Positions 25,905 through 34,837 of a stretch of 35,603 bases of DNA are shown here, piece by piece. Position 1 is the first letter of the stretch. Every line of letters starts with the position of its first letter. The notes beneath the pieces were generated by a model. That model did not search any database. It had not been told where the DNA came from and saw nothing but the letters and a program-made list of their open reading frames with translations. The stretch comes from Microvirga sp. Its GTDB lineage: Bacteria > Pseudomonadota > Alphaproteobacteria > Rhizobiales > Beijerinckiaceae. The DNA lies in assembly GCA_029266525.1 (NCBI GenBank), contig JAQSWQ010000032.1, positions 1 to 35,603 of the forward strand. Direction: 5' to 3'. The translations under genes and the position numbers were made by a program.

Positions 25905-26171
25905 ATGGCCAACACCAAGTCGGCCAAGAAGATGACCCGCAAGATCGCCAAGCGCACGGTGATCAACCGCTCCCGACGCAGCCGCATGAGGACCTTCGTT
26001 CGCAAGGTCGAGGAAGCGATCGCCGCCGGCGACCGCACGGTTGCGACCGAGGCGCTGCGCGCAGCCGAGCCCGAGATCATGCGCGCCGCCCAGAAGGGCA
26101 TCGTGCACCGGAACACCGCCTCGCGGAAGGTCTCGCGCCTCGCCTCGCGGATCGGCGCGCTCGGCGCCTGA
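25905..26171 (+). CDS. rpsT: 30S ribosomal protein S20
   Basis: The product is 88 residues: [18 protein letters not shown], then [16 protein letters not shown], then [20 protein letters not shown], the full S20 pattern. It binds the 5' domain of 16S rRNA. GAGGATAGCCC precedes the ATG. It has its own promoter and terminator. Confidence 0.98.
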   Translation: MANTKSAKKMTRKIAKRTVINRSRRSRMRTFVRKVEEAIAAGDRTVATEALRAAEPEIMRAAQKGIVHRNTASRKVSRLASRIGALGA

Positions 26172-26201
26172 GCCGGGCTCCCACGGACGTCCTCGACGAC
26201 C

Positions 26202-26230
26202 AGCCCGGCCTCAGGCCGGGCTTCCGTTGT
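26202..26230 (+). terminator. rpsT terminator
   Basis: AGCCCGGCC-TCA-GGCCGGGCT forms a perfect 9-bp stem with a 3-nt loop (26202-26222), followed by TCCGTTGT. It lies 31 bp after the rpsT stop. Confidence 0.75.
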
Positions 26231-26386
26231 GGCCGGCTCGTCACGTTCGAGCTTCGTTCGCCTTGACGATCGGGCCCGGTTCGGGGGTGGGCTCACCAAT
26301 GGTCCTTTTCTCAGCCCGCTCAGATTTTGAACTTCATCGTCAAAGGTTTAGGCGACAAGCCGATCCGAGAGGCCGGGCGGAGAGAC

Positions 26387-26460
26387 GAATCCCGGCGAAT
26401 CGAGCGGGCGGAGAATCGGCAGCCGCGAGCGGGCCGGGCGAGCGGCGCGGTCGCCGAATC
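26387..26460. promoter_or_regulatory. Cluster of four GAATC (CcrM-type GANTC) sites upstream of dnaA
   Basis: GAATC occurs at 26387-26391, 26397-26401, 26413-26417 and 26456-26460. In DNA this GC-rich one GANTC per several hundred bases is expected. The last site abuts the AT-rich candidate promoter core at 26461. CcrM methylation of such sites controls dnaA in Caulobacter. Confidence 0.6.
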
Positions 26461-26895
26461 GTTACAAAATTGTTAAACTCGTCAGCGCCTTATCCGCGCT
26501 CACTCCGGCCAAGTTTGGGTTGTATTCGCGGCCCTGAGAGGACGCGCGGCGCATCACGGTATTCCTTCCTGTTGCGCGGGCCGAAAAGGCCGGTGTAGGG
26601 TCTCCTGGCTCGGGACAGTAACCTGAAGCATTCCAGAAATGGCTGAGTGTAATCGGCCTCTATTGTGGGGAACGCGTCATGTTGTCCGGCGACCTGAAGG
26701 TAAGAAGTTTAAAGAGTTCGTCGCGCAACCGGCTTCGCACGTCTTAAGCCGTAGCCCACTTTACCCGCTTCACATTTTCGAAAAGTACGGTCGCCCTCGA
26801 TATGTCGAGGGTGCGCGGCGACGCGCGGACTGGTTGGCGTTGCGTCCGCGTTCAAATCCGACGCCGGGAGGCGTCCACTTGAGGGGGGACGAACA

Positions 26896-28389
26896 ATGTT
26901 TGGCGGCGAGAGCCACCGCGGCCGCGCGGGCGGCGGCGGGATGAAGGCGGCACAGGGCATGGAGCCGGCGCAGCAGGCCGACGCGGACACCTGGGCGAGG
27001 GTCAAGCGGCGCTTACGGGCGGAGCTCGGGGAGGACGTGTTCACGAGCTGGTTCGCGCGTCTCGAGATCGACATGGTCACCGAGGGCTGCGCGCGCCTGA
27101 CGGTGCCGACGCGCTTCCTGAAGAGCTGGATCGAAGCGCATTACGCGGATCGCGTGCTGTCGATCTATCGCAGCGAGGACTCGCAGGTCGACGGCATCGC
27201 CATCGCGGTCCGCAGCTCGGTGCCGAAAGAGGCAGCCAGCGCGCGGACGCCCGCTCGCGCCGAAGCGGGCGCGGATCACGCCAGGGTCAAGCTCGTCTCG
27301 GAGCGCGACGCCGTGCCGGCGCTTCCGCGCGACGAGCGCGCGGAGACGGAGCTCGGCGGCGCCCCGCTCGATCCGCGCCTCAGCTTCGCGAGCTTCATCG
27401 TCGGACGCTCGAACGCGCTCGCCCACGCGGCGGCGGACCGGGTCGCCCGCCACGGCGGGCAGGCGCTCTACAACCCGCTCTACCTTCATGCCGGCGTCGG
27501 CCTCGGCAAGACCCACCTCCTGCACGCGATCGGCCACGAGGCGCGCAAGCATGGACGCCGGGTGATCTACCTCACCGCCGACCGCTTCATGTACGGCTTC
27601 GTCGCGGCCCTGAAGTCCCACACGGCGCTCGCCTTCAAGGAGCGCCTGCGCGGGATCGACCTCCTCATCCTCGACGACGTGCAGTTCATCCAGGGGCGGT
27701 CAATCCAGCAGGAGTTCGGCCACACCCTCAACTCGCTCATCGACTCGGGCCGGCAGATCGTGGTGGCCTCGGACCGCCCGCCGGCCGATCTCGAAGCCCT
27801 CGACGAGCGCGTGCGCTCGCGGCTTGCCGGCGGGCTCGTGGTCGAGATCGGCGCGCTCGACGAGCAGCTGCGCGCCGCGATCCTCGCAGCCCGCGTCGCG
27901 ACGGTGAGGATGGCCCATGCGGGCTTCGACGTGAGCCCGGCTGTGATCTCCTACGTCGCCCGCGCGATCACCGCGAACGGCCGCGACCTCGAAGGAGCGG
28001 TCAACCGCCTCCTCGCACACGCGACCCTGACCGGCTCGCCGATCACGCTGGAGACGGCCGAGATCGCGATCCGCGACCTCATCCGCAACCGCGAGCCGAA
28101 GCGGGTCAAGATCGAGGACATCCAGAAGCTCGTGGCGAGCCACTACAACGTCTCGCGCTCGGACATCCTGTCGGAGCGCCGCACCGCGGCGGTGGTGAAG
28201 CCGCGCCAGATCGCGATGTATCTCGCCAAGGTCCTGACGCTGCGCTCGCTGCCCGAGATCGGCCGCCGCTTCGGCGGGCGCGACCACACCACTGTCCTGC
28301 ACGCCGTGCGCAAGATCGAGAAGCTGCTCGGCGAGGATACCGGCCTCCATGACGAGGTCGAGCTTCTGAAGCGCATGCTCCAGGAGTGA
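26896..28389 (+). CDS. dnaA: Chromosomal replication initiator DnaA
   Basis: The product is 497 residues. Domain I (about 25-100) includes [24 protein letters not shown] low-complexity domain II follows, then the AAA+ domain with Walker A GVGLGKTH (about 200-207), Walker [10 protein letters not shown] (about 256-264) and the arginine-finger region DERVRSRL. The C-terminal DNA-binding domain has [12 protein letters not shown]. It opens oriC and regulates its own gene. GAGGGGGGACGAACA before the ATG supports this start. Confidence 0.97.
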   Translation: MFGGESHRGRAGGGGMKAAQGMEPAQQADADTWARVKRRLRAELGEDVFTSWFARLEIDMVTEGCARLTVPTRFLKSWIEAHYADRVLSIYRSEDSQVDGIAIAVRSSVPKEAASARTPARAEAGADHARVKLVSERDAVPALPRDERAETELGGAPLDPRLSFASFIVGRSNALAHAAADRVARHGGQALYNPLYLHAGVGLGKTHLLHAIGHEARKHGRRVIYLTADRFMYGFVAALKSHTALAFKERLRGIDLLILDDVQFIQGRSIQQEFGHTLNSLIDSGRQIVVASDRPPADLEALDERVRSRLAGGLVVEIGALDEQLRAAILAARVATVRMAHAGFDVSPAVISYVARAITANGRDLEGAVNRLLAHATLTGSPITLETAEIAIRDLIRNREPKRVKIEDIQKLVASHYNVSRSDILSERRTAAVVKPRQIAMYLAKVLTLRSLPEIGRRFGGRDHTTVLHAVRKIEKLLGEDTGLHDEVELLKRMLQE

Positions 28390-28399
28390 CCCGCGGCGC

Positions 28400-28420
28400 C
28401 CCGGGCCTCGCCGGCCCGGG
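28400..28420 (+). terminator. GC-rich hairpin after dnaA
   Basis: CCCGGGCC-tcgcc-GGCCCGGG is a perfect 8-bp stem 11 bp past the dnaA stop. There is no T-run, so termination may be partial. TTGACG at 28427 just after it could be a -35 for dnaN, but no good -10 follows. Confidence 0.4.
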
Positions 28421-28554
28421 CCGCTGTTGACGGAACGGCCCTCCGCCTTGCCTTTCGCGCCCGGGTTGGGCCAATGTCTTTGCCCGCTTCATCCGAAGCT
28501 CGGCCCCGGGGGCGGGCCGGATTGCTCCCCCGAGCCAAGTCACGAGTCAGGTCC

Positions 28555-29673
28555 ATGAAGGTCACGGTCGAACGAGCGGCGCTGTTGCGGTCGCTCGGCC
28601 ATGTGCATCGCGTCGTCGAGCGCCGCAACACCATCCCGATCCTCTCGAACGTGCTGTTGCGCGGCGACGGCTCGGGTCTGCGCCTCAAGGCGACCGACCT
28701 CGACATCGAGGTTACGGAGACGATCAATGCCGACGCCGCCCAAGGCGGCGCCACGACCGTACCGGCGCACGTCATCTACGACATCATCCGTAAGCTCCCC
28801 GAAGGCGCGCAGGTCTCGCTCGAGACCGCCGGCGATTCCGGCCAGATGCAGATCCGTTCCGGCCGCTCCCGCTTCATGCTGCAGTCGCTGCCCGAGAGCG
28901 ATTTCCCCGACCTCGCCGCGGGCGAGATGCCGTTCAAGTTCGCGCTGCCGCCAGCGGATCTGCGCCGCCTCATCGACAAGACCCAGTTCGCGATCTCGAC
29001 CGAGGAGACGCGGTATTACCTCAACGGTATCTACTTCCACTCCATCGAGAGCGGGGGCACGACCATGCTGCGCGCGGTCGCGACCGACGGGCATCGACTC
29101 GCGCGCGTCGAGATCCCGGCGCCGCAAGGGTCGGAGGGCATGCCCGGCGTGATCGTCCCGCGCAAGGCCGTCGCCGAGATCCAGAAGCTCGTCGAGGCGG
29201 CGGAGGAGGACGTCGTCATCGAGCTGTCCTCCGCGAAGATCCGCGTGACGCTCGGCGGCGTCGTGCTGACCTCGAAGCTCATCGACGGCACCTTCCCGGA
29301 CTACCAGCGCGTCATCCCAACCGGCAACGACAAGCGTCTTACGGTCGACAAGGACCAGTTCGCCCGCGCCGTCGACCGCGTCTCGACGATCTCCTCCGAG
29401 CGCGGCCGCGCGGTGAAGCTTGCGCTCAACGACAGCAAGCTCGTGCTCTCGGTGACCAATCCCGATTCCGGCAGCGCGACCGAGGAGCTCGAGGTCGATT
29501 ACGAGGCACAAGGGCTCGATATCGGCTTCAACGCCCGCTACCTCCTCGACATCACCGGCCAGCTCGACGGCGACACGGCTTTGTTCAAGCTCGCCGATCC
29601 GGGCTCCCCGACCCTCATCCAGGACCGCGAGGGCTCGCCCGCCCTGTACGTCCTGATGCCGATGCGGGTGTGA
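28555..29673 (+). CDS. dnaN: DNA polymerase III beta subunit (sliding clamp)
   Basis: The product is 372 residues from ATG 28555 (MKVTVERAALLRSLGHVHRV); the frame is open to 28474, but the extension lacks family sequence. Three clamp domains are present, with VVERRNTIPILSNVLL near the start, TFPDYQRVIP in the middle and the C-terminal YVLMPMRV that ends beta clamps. The ring tethers Pol III and partner proteins to DNA. Confidence 0.97.
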   Translation: MKVTVERAALLRSLGHVHRVVERRNTIPILSNVLLRGDGSGLRLKATDLDIEVTETINADAAQGGATTVPAHVIYDIIRKLPEGAQVSLETAGDSGQMQIRSGRSRFMLQSLPESDFPDLAAGEMPFKFALPPADLRRLIDKTQFAISTEETRYYLNGIYFHSIESGGTTMLRAVATDGHRLARVEIPAPQGSEGMPGVIVPRKAVAEIQKLVEAAEEDVVIELSSAKIRVTLGGVVLTSKLIDGTFPDYQRVIPTGNDKRLTVDKDQFARAVDRVSTISSERGRAVKLALNDSKLVLSVTNPDSGSATEELEVDYEAQGLDIGFNARYLLDITGQLDGDTALFKLADPGSPTLIQDREGSPALYVLMPMRV

Positions 29674-30854
29674 TCGGCGGCGAAGCGCAGGCGAGGGCAA
29701 GTCAGGGCGGCGGCGCCGCACCCCGCGTCCGGCGCCTCATCCTTCAGGATTTCCGAACCTACCCCGCGCTCGACCTTGCGGTCTCGCGGCCACTCGTGGC
29801 GCTCTCCGGCGAGAACGGCGTCGGCAAGACCAATCTTCTGGAGGGGCTGTCGCTCTTCGCGCCGGGCCGCGGCCTGCGCCGGGCCGAGCTCGCCGAGATG
29901 GCTCGGCATGGCGGCTCCGGCGGCTTCGCGGTCTCGGCGGCGGTCGAGGGCCCGTATGGCGAGCATCGCCTCGGCACCGGCATCGAGCCGCCGCACATCG
30001 ACGAACGCAGCGCGCGCCTCTGCCGCGTCGACGGCGCGCCCGCAGGCTCGCCCGCCGCCTTCTCAGAATATCTGCGCCTCGTCTGGCTAACCCCAGAGCT
30101 CGACGGGCTCTTCCGCGGCACGCCCGGCGAGCGCCGCCGTTTCCTCGACCGGCTCGTCCTCGCGATCCACCCGGAGCACGGCGCGCGCGTCGCCGCGCTC
30201 GAGCGAGCCTTGCGCTCGCGCAACCGCGTGCTTGAGACCGATCCCGCCGACAGCCGCTGGCTCGAGGCGATCGAGCGCGAGGTGGCGGAGCTCGGCATCG
30301 CCGTTGCGCTCGCCCGCCACGAGGCCGTCGAGCGCCTCGCCGCCCTGATCGTCGCCACGCGCGACGACGCCTCGCCATTCCCTTTCGCGATGGTCGCGTT
30401 GACGGGCGAGCTCGACGACCTCGTCGCCGCCCATCCGGCCGTCGACGCGGAGGACCGCTACCGCGCGATGCTGCGCGACGGCCGCCCCCGCGACCGCGCC
30501 GCCGGGCGGACCCTCGTCGGGCCGCAAGCCTCCGATCTTGCGGTGCGGCACGGGCCGAAAGACGTGCCCGCCGCGCTCGCCTCGACCGGCGAGCAGAAGG
30601 CGCTCCTCGTCGGGCTCGTCCTCGCCCAGGCGAGCCTCGTCGCCGCGATGAGCGGGCTTGCGCCTTTGGTGCTCCTCGACGAGGTCGCGGCCCATCTCGA
30701 TCCGGGCCGCCGCCGCGGCTTGTTCGAGCGGCTCGCGACGCTTCGAAGCCAGGTCTGGATGACCGGCGCCGACCCGGCGCTCTTCGCCGAGCTCGCCGGC
30801 GCCGCCAACCTTCTCCACGTTGCGCCGGGGCGCATCGAGCGGCTATCAACCTGA
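29670..30854 (+). CDS. recF: DNA replication and repair protein RecF
   Basis: The product is 394 residues from GTG 29670, overlapping the dnaN stop as GTGA. It is an SMC-like ATPase, with RRLILQDFRTYPALDL, Walker A GENGVGKTN, the signature-like STGEQKALL and Walker B LVLLDEVAAHLD. It helps load RecA at gaps. It carries about 20 extra N-terminal residues rich in Gly and Ala. Confidence 0.95.
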   Translation: MIGGEAQARASQGGGAAPRVRRLILQDFRTYPALDLAVSRPLVALSGENGVGKTNLLEGLSLFAPGRGLRRAELAEMARHGGSGGFAVSAAVEGPYGEHRLGTGIEPPHIDERSARLCRVDGAPAGSPAAFSEYLRLVWLTPELDGLFRGTPGERRRFLDRLVLAIHPEHGARVAALERALRSRNRVLETDPADSRWLEAIEREVAELGIAVALARHEAVERLAALIVATRDDASPFPFAMVALTGELDDLVAAHPAVDAEDRYRAMLRDGRPRDRAAGRTLVGPQASDLAVRHGPKDVPAALASTGEQKALLVGLVLAQASLVAAMSGLAPLVLLDEVAAHLDPGRRRGLFERLATLRSQVWMTGADPALFAELAGAANLLHVAPGRIERLST

Positions 30855-30871
30855 GGCAGGAAGGACCCGCC

Positions 30872-31486
30872 ATGGACCTCGCCGGCCTCGTCATCTTCGG
30901 CACTGCGCTGTTCGTCGCCGCGGCCTCGCCCGGCCCCGGCATCGCGGCGATCGTGGCGCGCGTGCTCGGGCGCGGCACGAGCGGCGCCGCCGCCTTCACG
31001 GCCGGCGTGGCGATCGGCGACGTGGTCTGGCTGACGCTCGCGGTCCTCGGCCTTGCCGCCATCGCGCAGAGCTTCAACGGCGTTTTCCTGGCGATCAAAT
31101 ACGCCGGCGCCGCCTACCTCCTCTACCTCGCCTGGAAGCTGTGGACCGCGCCGGTTGCGGCGGAAGCGGTCGCGGCTGAGACTGCGCGGGAGAGCTCGCT
31201 CAGGCTCTTCATCGCCGGCCTCGCCGTGACCATGGGCAACCCCAAGGTCATGGTGTTCTATCTCGCGCTGCTGCCGGCCCTCGTCGACGTCGCCGGCGTG
31301 ACTGTCGTCGGCTATGCCGAGCTCGTCGCGGTGACGCTTCTGGTGCTCGCGGTCGTGTTCACGTCCTACGTCGTCCTCGCGGCCCGCGCCCGCCGCCTCT
31401 TCACCTCGCCGCGGGCGCTCAAGGCCGTCAACCGCGGCACCGGCGCGCTCATGGCCGGCGCGGCCGCGGCCATCGCGACGCGGTAG
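30872..31486 (+). CDS. LysE-family amino acid exporter
   Basis: The product is 204 residues, with AGGCAGGAAGGA upstream of ATG 30872. It has about six hydrophobic helices and the LysE/RhtB marks ASPGPGIAAI, KYAGAAYLLYLAWKLW and GLAVTMGNPKVMVFYLALLP. It probably exports an amino acid or homoserine lactone-like solute; the substrate is unknown. It starts 17 bp after recF. Confidence 0.93.
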   Translation: MDLAGLVIFGTALFVAAASPGPGIAAIVARVLGRGTSGAAAFTAGVAIGDVVWLTLAVLGLAAIAQSFNGVFLAIKYAGAAYLLYLAWKLWTAPVAAEAVAAETARESSLRLFIAGLAVTMGNPKVMVFYLALLPALVDVAGVTVVGYAELVAVTLLVLAVVFTSYVVLAARARRLFTSPRALKAVNRGTGALMAGAAAAIATR

Positions 31487-31489
31487 CGG

Positions 31490-32278
31490 ATGCCGTCGCA
31501 GGCCGCAGCGTCGGGCCGGATCGCCGGCTTCTGGACCCGCTTGCTGGCGCAGCTCATCGATCTGTGCGGATGGGCCTTCGCCGCAACTCTCGTTGGGCTG
31601 CCGCTCGTCTACCTCGCGCCCGGCACCTTCGGCCTTGCGAGCGCTTTCCCGCAGTCTCAGGACTGCACCGATCTGAGCGCGCCGCCTCCCGGCATCAGGC
31701 CGCCGGCCGGGCTTTCGCCGAACCTGATCCGGCACTGCTCGAAATCGTTCTTCGGCTTTCCCTTCCGCAACGAGATCGCTCTCGTCGAGGAGCGCGAGAT
31801 CGGCATGCTGACGGCCGAGCGGGTGGTGACGACGAGGCGGAGCGCGACCTATGTGGTGGGCCCCGACCTCAGGCCCGTGGACGCGTTCGACCTCGATTCG
31901 ATCACCTCGCTCGCCTACCTCGCCTATGTCGTGACCGCGCAGGGACTTTACGGAGCGACCGTCGGCAAGCGCCTGCTTCGCCTGCGCGTCGTCGATCGCT
32001 ACGGCGTGCGGCCGGGGCTTGGCGCCGCCGCGATCCGCAACCTCGTCCTGAACGGGCCGATCCTCGTCGGTCTCGCCCTCTATGCACTGATGGAGTGGAC
32101 CTCGTTCGGGAGCCTGACGCTGCTGCTCTGGCTCGCCGCCGTGCTCGCGCTGTGCAACCTCGCCATCGCGGTCGAGGTCTGGCTCACCGCCCGCAAGGGC
32201 AAGCCGAGCCTCCACGACAGGCTCGCCGGAACCCGCGTCGTTCGCCTGCCGCGCCCGGCGGATCCGCGCGTTGGGTGA
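31490..32278 (+). CDS. RDD-family membrane protein
   Basis: The product is 262 residues, starting 3 bp after the lysE-like gene. It has the RDD marks AGFWTRLLAQLIDLCGWAFA, an Arg and Asp pair in helix 1, and GATVGKRLLRLRVVDRYG before two further helices. A polar loop of about 90 residues with two Cys lies between helix 1 and the rest. Function is unknown; some RDD proteins act in ion homeostasis or protein localisation. Confidence 0.87.
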   Translation: MPSQAAASGRIAGFWTRLLAQLIDLCGWAFAATLVGLPLVYLAPGTFGLASAFPQSQDCTDLSAPPPGIRPPAGLSPNLIRHCSKSFFGFPFRNEIALVEEREIGMLTAERVVTTRRSATYVVGPDLRPVDAFDLDSITSLAYLAYVVTAQGLYGATVGKRLLRLRVVDRYGVRPGLGAAAIRNLVLNGPILVGLALYALMEWTSFGSLTLLLWLAAVLALCNLAIAVEVWLTARKGKPSLHDRLAGTRVVRLPRPADPRVG

Positions 32279-34091
32279 GCGCCGGGAAGCGGCCCGCGCC
32301 GCGTTGAAATCCGTCTTCGGCTATGACGACTTCCGCCCCGGCCAGGCCGAGATCGTCGCCGCCGTGCTCGCCGGCGAGGACGTGCTCGCCGTCATGCCGA
32401 CCGGCTCCGGCAAGTCGATGTGCTACCAATTGCCGGCGATCGTCGATGGCGCGCTCACCATCGTGGTCTCGCCGCTGATCGCGCTGATGCGCGACCAGGT
32501 CCAGCAGATGTGGGGCTTCGGCGTTCGCGCCGCGACCCTCAACTCGGCGACAAGCGAGGACGAGGCCGACGAGGCCTGGCGGCTCCTGCGGCGGAGCGAG
32601 CTGCGCCTGCTGTTCGTCTCGCCCGAGCGCCTTTTGGCGCAAGGGCTCGCGGCGCGGCTTCGCGAGATCGGCGCGCGGCGGCTTGCCATCGACGAGGCCC
32701 ATTGCGTCTCCCAATGGGGGCACGATTTCAGGCCCGAATACCGCGAGATCGCCCGCGCGCGCTCTGTGCTCGGCAACATCCAGACGCTCGCCTTCACGGC
32801 GACCGCCGACGCTGCGACCCGCGACGACATCGTCGAGCGCCTGTTCGAGCGCCGCCCGCGCGTCGTGGTGCACTCATTCGACCGGCCGAACATCGCGCTC
32901 CGCTTCGAGCCGAAGGACCAGCCCCGCCGCCAAATCGCCGACTTCCTCGCCCGACACAAAAGGGCGAGCGGCATCGTCTACTGCGCCTCGCGCAAGCGCA
33001 CCGAGTCGATCGCCGAGAACCTGAAGGGGCGCGGGTTTCGGGCCCTGCCCTACCACGCCGGCATGGACCAGGCTTCACGCGGCCGGCACCAGGACGCCTT
33101 CCTGCAGGAGGACGGCGTCGTGGTGGTCGCAACCGTCGCCTTCGGCATGGGCATCAACAAGCCCGACGTGCGCTTCGTCTGCCACGCCGACATGCCCGCC
33201 AACGTCGAGAGCTACTACCAGGAGATCGGCCGCGCCGGGCGCGACGGGCTCCCGGCCGACACGCTGACGCTCTACGGCTTCGACGACATGGCGCTGCGCC
33301 GCCGCCAGATCGCCGAGAAGGACATCTCCGACGAGCGCCGCGCGGTCGAGCAGCGGAAGCTCGAGGCGATGATCGGGCTCTGCGAGGCCGCGACCTGCCG
33401 CCGCCAAGCGCTGCTCGCCTATTTCGGCGAGGAGAGCAGCGGCAACTGCGGCCATTGCGACCTCTGCCGCGGCGGCGTGCCTTTGACCGATGCCACGGTC
33501 GACGCCCAGAAGGCGCTCTCGGCCGTCGCGCGCACCGGCCAGCGCTTCGGCGCGGCCTACATCTGCGACGTGCTCACCGGCCGCGAGACCGAGTGGCTGC
33601 GCCGCAACGGCCACAGCGCCATCAAGACCTTCGGGGTCGGGCGCGACAAGCCGCAGCGCATCTGGCGCTCGGTGCTGCGCCAGCTCTTCGCGGCGGGCGC
33701 GCTCGAGGAGGCGGGCGAGGGCGAGCATCCGGGGCTGCGCCTGACCGAGAAAGGCGAAGCGATCTTGTTCGGCCGCGAGCGGATCGCGTTGCGCGCCGAG
33801 CCCGAGCGGCGGGCGAGGCGCGAGCGCGTGTTGGTGGACGGCGCCGCGGTCGGGCTGACGCCAGCCGACGAGCCGCTGTTCCAGCATTTGCGCGCGGTGC
33901 GCGGCGCCATCGCCCGCGCCGAGGGCGTCGCCGCCTTCATGATCTTCCCCGACCGCACGCTCATCGAGATGGCGAAGCTCCGCCCGCTCGATCTCGCGGC
34001 GCTGCGCCTGGTGCACGGGGTCGGCGAGCGCAAGATCGCGGCGTATGGGCCGGCGTTCGTGAACGCCGTGCGGCAGTTCCTGGGACGGTGA
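32271..34091 (+). CDS. recQ: ATP-dependent DNA helicase RecQ
   Basis: The product is 606 residues from TTG 32271, which overlaps the RDD gene by 8 bp; no ATG precedes the family start. Motif 0 is FRPGQAEIV, Walker A is MPTGSGKS, the DEAH box is IDEAHCVSQWGHDFRPEY and motif VI is QEIGRAGRDG. The RecQ zinc site includes CRRQALLAYFGE with CGHCDLC, then the RQC winged helix. A C-terminal HRDC domain follows (FPDRTLIEMAKLRPLDLAAL, HGVGERKIAAYG). It unwinds recombination and repair intermediates. Confidence 0.95.
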   Translation: MGERREAARAALKSVFGYDDFRPGQAEIVAAVLAGEDVLAVMPTGSGKSMCYQLPAIVDGALTIVVSPLIALMRDQVQQMWGFGVRAATLNSATSEDEADEAWRLLRRSELRLLFVSPERLLAQGLAARLREIGARRLAIDEAHCVSQWGHDFRPEYREIARARSVLGNIQTLAFTATADAATRDDIVERLFERRPRVVVHSFDRPNIALRFEPKDQPRRQIADFLARHKRASGIVYCASRKRTESIAENLKGRGFRALPYHAGMDQASRGRHQDAFLQEDGVVVVATVAFGMGINKPDVRFVCHADMPANVESYYQEIGRAGRDGLPADTLTLYGFDDMALRRRQIAEKDISDERRAVEQRKLEAMIGLCEAATCRRQALLAYFGEESSGNCGHCDLCRGGVPLTDATVDAQKALSAVARTGQRFGAAYICDVLTGRETEWLRRNGHSAIKTFGVGRDKPQRIWRSVLRQLFAAGALEEAGEGEHPGLRLTEKGEAILFGRERIALRAEPERRARRERVLVDGAAVGLTPADEPLFQHLRAVRGAIARAEGVAAFMIFPDRTLIEMAKLRPLDLAALRLVHGVGERKIAAYGPAFVNAVRQFLGR

Positions 34092-34097
34092 CGCGGA

Positions 34098-34125
34098 TTG
34101 ACGCCCGTAACCGATGGGTTACAAC
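34098..34125 (+). promoter_or_regulatory. Promoter and operator of the toxin-antitoxin operon
   Basis: TTGACG (34098-34103), a 16-bp spacer and TACAAC (34120-34125) lie 5 bp before ATG 34131, implying a leaderless or nearly leaderless transcript. GTAACC-gatg-GGTTAC (34107-34122), a perfect 6-bp inverted repeat, sits between and over the two boxes, as expected for autorepression by a HigA-like antitoxin. Confidence 0.6.
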
Positions 34126-34130
34126 TTTGC

Positions 34131-34421
34131 ATGATCGAGGTGCGCGATACGCCGGAGTTCAGGAGATGGCTCGCCGATCTTCGCGACCCTCAAGCCATTG
34201 CCCGGATCGCCGCCCGCGTCCGCCGCCTCGCCTTCGGCAACCCCGGCGACGTGAAGCCGGTCGGCGGCGGCTTGAGCGAGCTTCGGATCCGTTACGGCCC
34301 TGGCTACCGCGTCCATTTCGTCCGGCGGGGCGCGGAGTTGATCGTCGTGCTCGGCGGTGGCGATAAGACGACCCAGAGCCGGGACATCAAGGAGGCCAAG
34401 GCCTTGGCCGAGAAGCTCTAG
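34131..34421 (+). CDS. Type II toxin, RelE/ParE superfamily (HigB-like, COG3657 type)
   Basis: The product is 96 residues. It matches the addiction-module killer family: FRRWLADLRDPQAIARIAAR, RLAFGNPGDVKPVGGGLSEL, RIRYGPGYRVHFV and GGGDKTTQSRDI. Relatives are ribosome-dependent mRNA interferases. ATG 34131 is chosen because an in-frame start at 34098 would lie on the promoter. The toxin gene comes first, the HigBA order, with its antitoxin 9 bp downstream. Confidence 0.88.
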   Translation: MIEVRDTPEFRRWLADLRDPQAIARIAARVRRLAFGNPGDVKPVGGGLSELRIRYGPGYRVHFVRRGAELIVVLGGGDKTTQSRDIKEAKALAEKL

Positions 34422-34430
34422 GAGCGCCCC

Positions 34431-34727
34431 ATGGCGATCGAGACCCGCCCCTTCGACCCGTCCGCATATCTCGACAGCCGCGAGGCCATCGCGGCCTATA
34501 TCGATGCCGCCCTCGAGGACGGAGACCCCGCCTTCATCCTGGACACGATCGGGGTCGTCGCCCGTGCTCTCGGCATGAGCCAGCTCGCCCGCGAGACCGG
34601 CTTGGCGCGCGAGGCGCTTTACCGGTCCCTGTCCGATACCGGCAATCCCGAGTTCACGACCGTGCTGCGCGTCCTGAAGGCGCTCGGCGTGCGGCTAAAG
34701 GCCGAGCCGGCTCGCGCCGACGCTTGA
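34431..34727 (+). CDS. Type II antitoxin with helix-turn-helix (HigA-like, COG3636 type)
   Basis: The product is 98 residues, with AGGAGCGCCCC before the ATG. The N-terminus (FDPSAYLDSREAIAAYIDAALEDGDP) is the family's toxin-binding region. The C-terminal half is a helix-turn-helix (GMSQLARETGLAREALYRSLS), then GNPEFTTVLRVLKALGVRL. It neutralises the toxin and represses the operon, probably at the inverted repeat at 34107-34122. Confidence 0.9.
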   Translation: MAIETRPFDPSAYLDSREAIAAYIDAALEDGDPAFILDTIGVVARALGMSQLARETGLAREALYRSLSDTGNPEFTTVLRVLKALGVRLKAEPARADA

Positions 34728-34792
34728 GGCAGGCGCCGCGCAGCGCGTCCTTGGGTGAGCTTCGTGGGACGGTCACGGAATTTCTCGACCAC

Positions 34793-34837
34793 TCCCCGAC
34801 CGCACCCTGATCGAGGTGGCGAAGCGGCGCCCGCTCG
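34793..34837 (+). pseudogene. Relic resembling the recQ HRDC region
   Basis: These 45 bp match 33946-33990 inside recQ at 40 positions and would read PDRTLIEVAKRRPL. No longer reading frame surrounds it. Just upstream, TGGGACGGTCACG at 34765 resembles the recQ end TGGGACGGTGACG at 34081. Confidence 0.55.

Larger units (their letters stand above)
26172..26895. other. rpsT-dnaA intergenic control region (724 bp)
   Basis: No supported gene is present. It holds the rpsT terminator, a cluster of four GAATC sites, an AT-rich GTTACAAAATTGTTAAAC (26461-26478), two 7-of-9 DnaA boxes (TTATCCGCG at 26490-26498; TGTGGGGAA at 26664-26672) and the dnaA Shine-Dalgarno GAGGGGGG. These suit a regulated dnaA promoter. 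Two weak boxes are too few to claim a replication origin. Confidence 0.55.

Noticed and set aside
26840-26880. A GTTCAAATCC string resembling a tRNA T-loop
   Set aside because: The flanking bases do not pair into a T stem and no acceptor or anticodon arm can be built.
26172-26895. Chromosomal origin of replication
   Set aside because: Only two weak DnaA boxes and one short AT-rich patch are present. In many alphaproteobacteria the origin lies away from dnaA, so the evidence is not enough.
26639-26944. A 101-codon plus-strand frame ahead of dnaA
   Set aside because: It overlaps the dnaA start and Shine-Dalgarno, has no family-like sequence, and lies in a region rich in regulatory signals.
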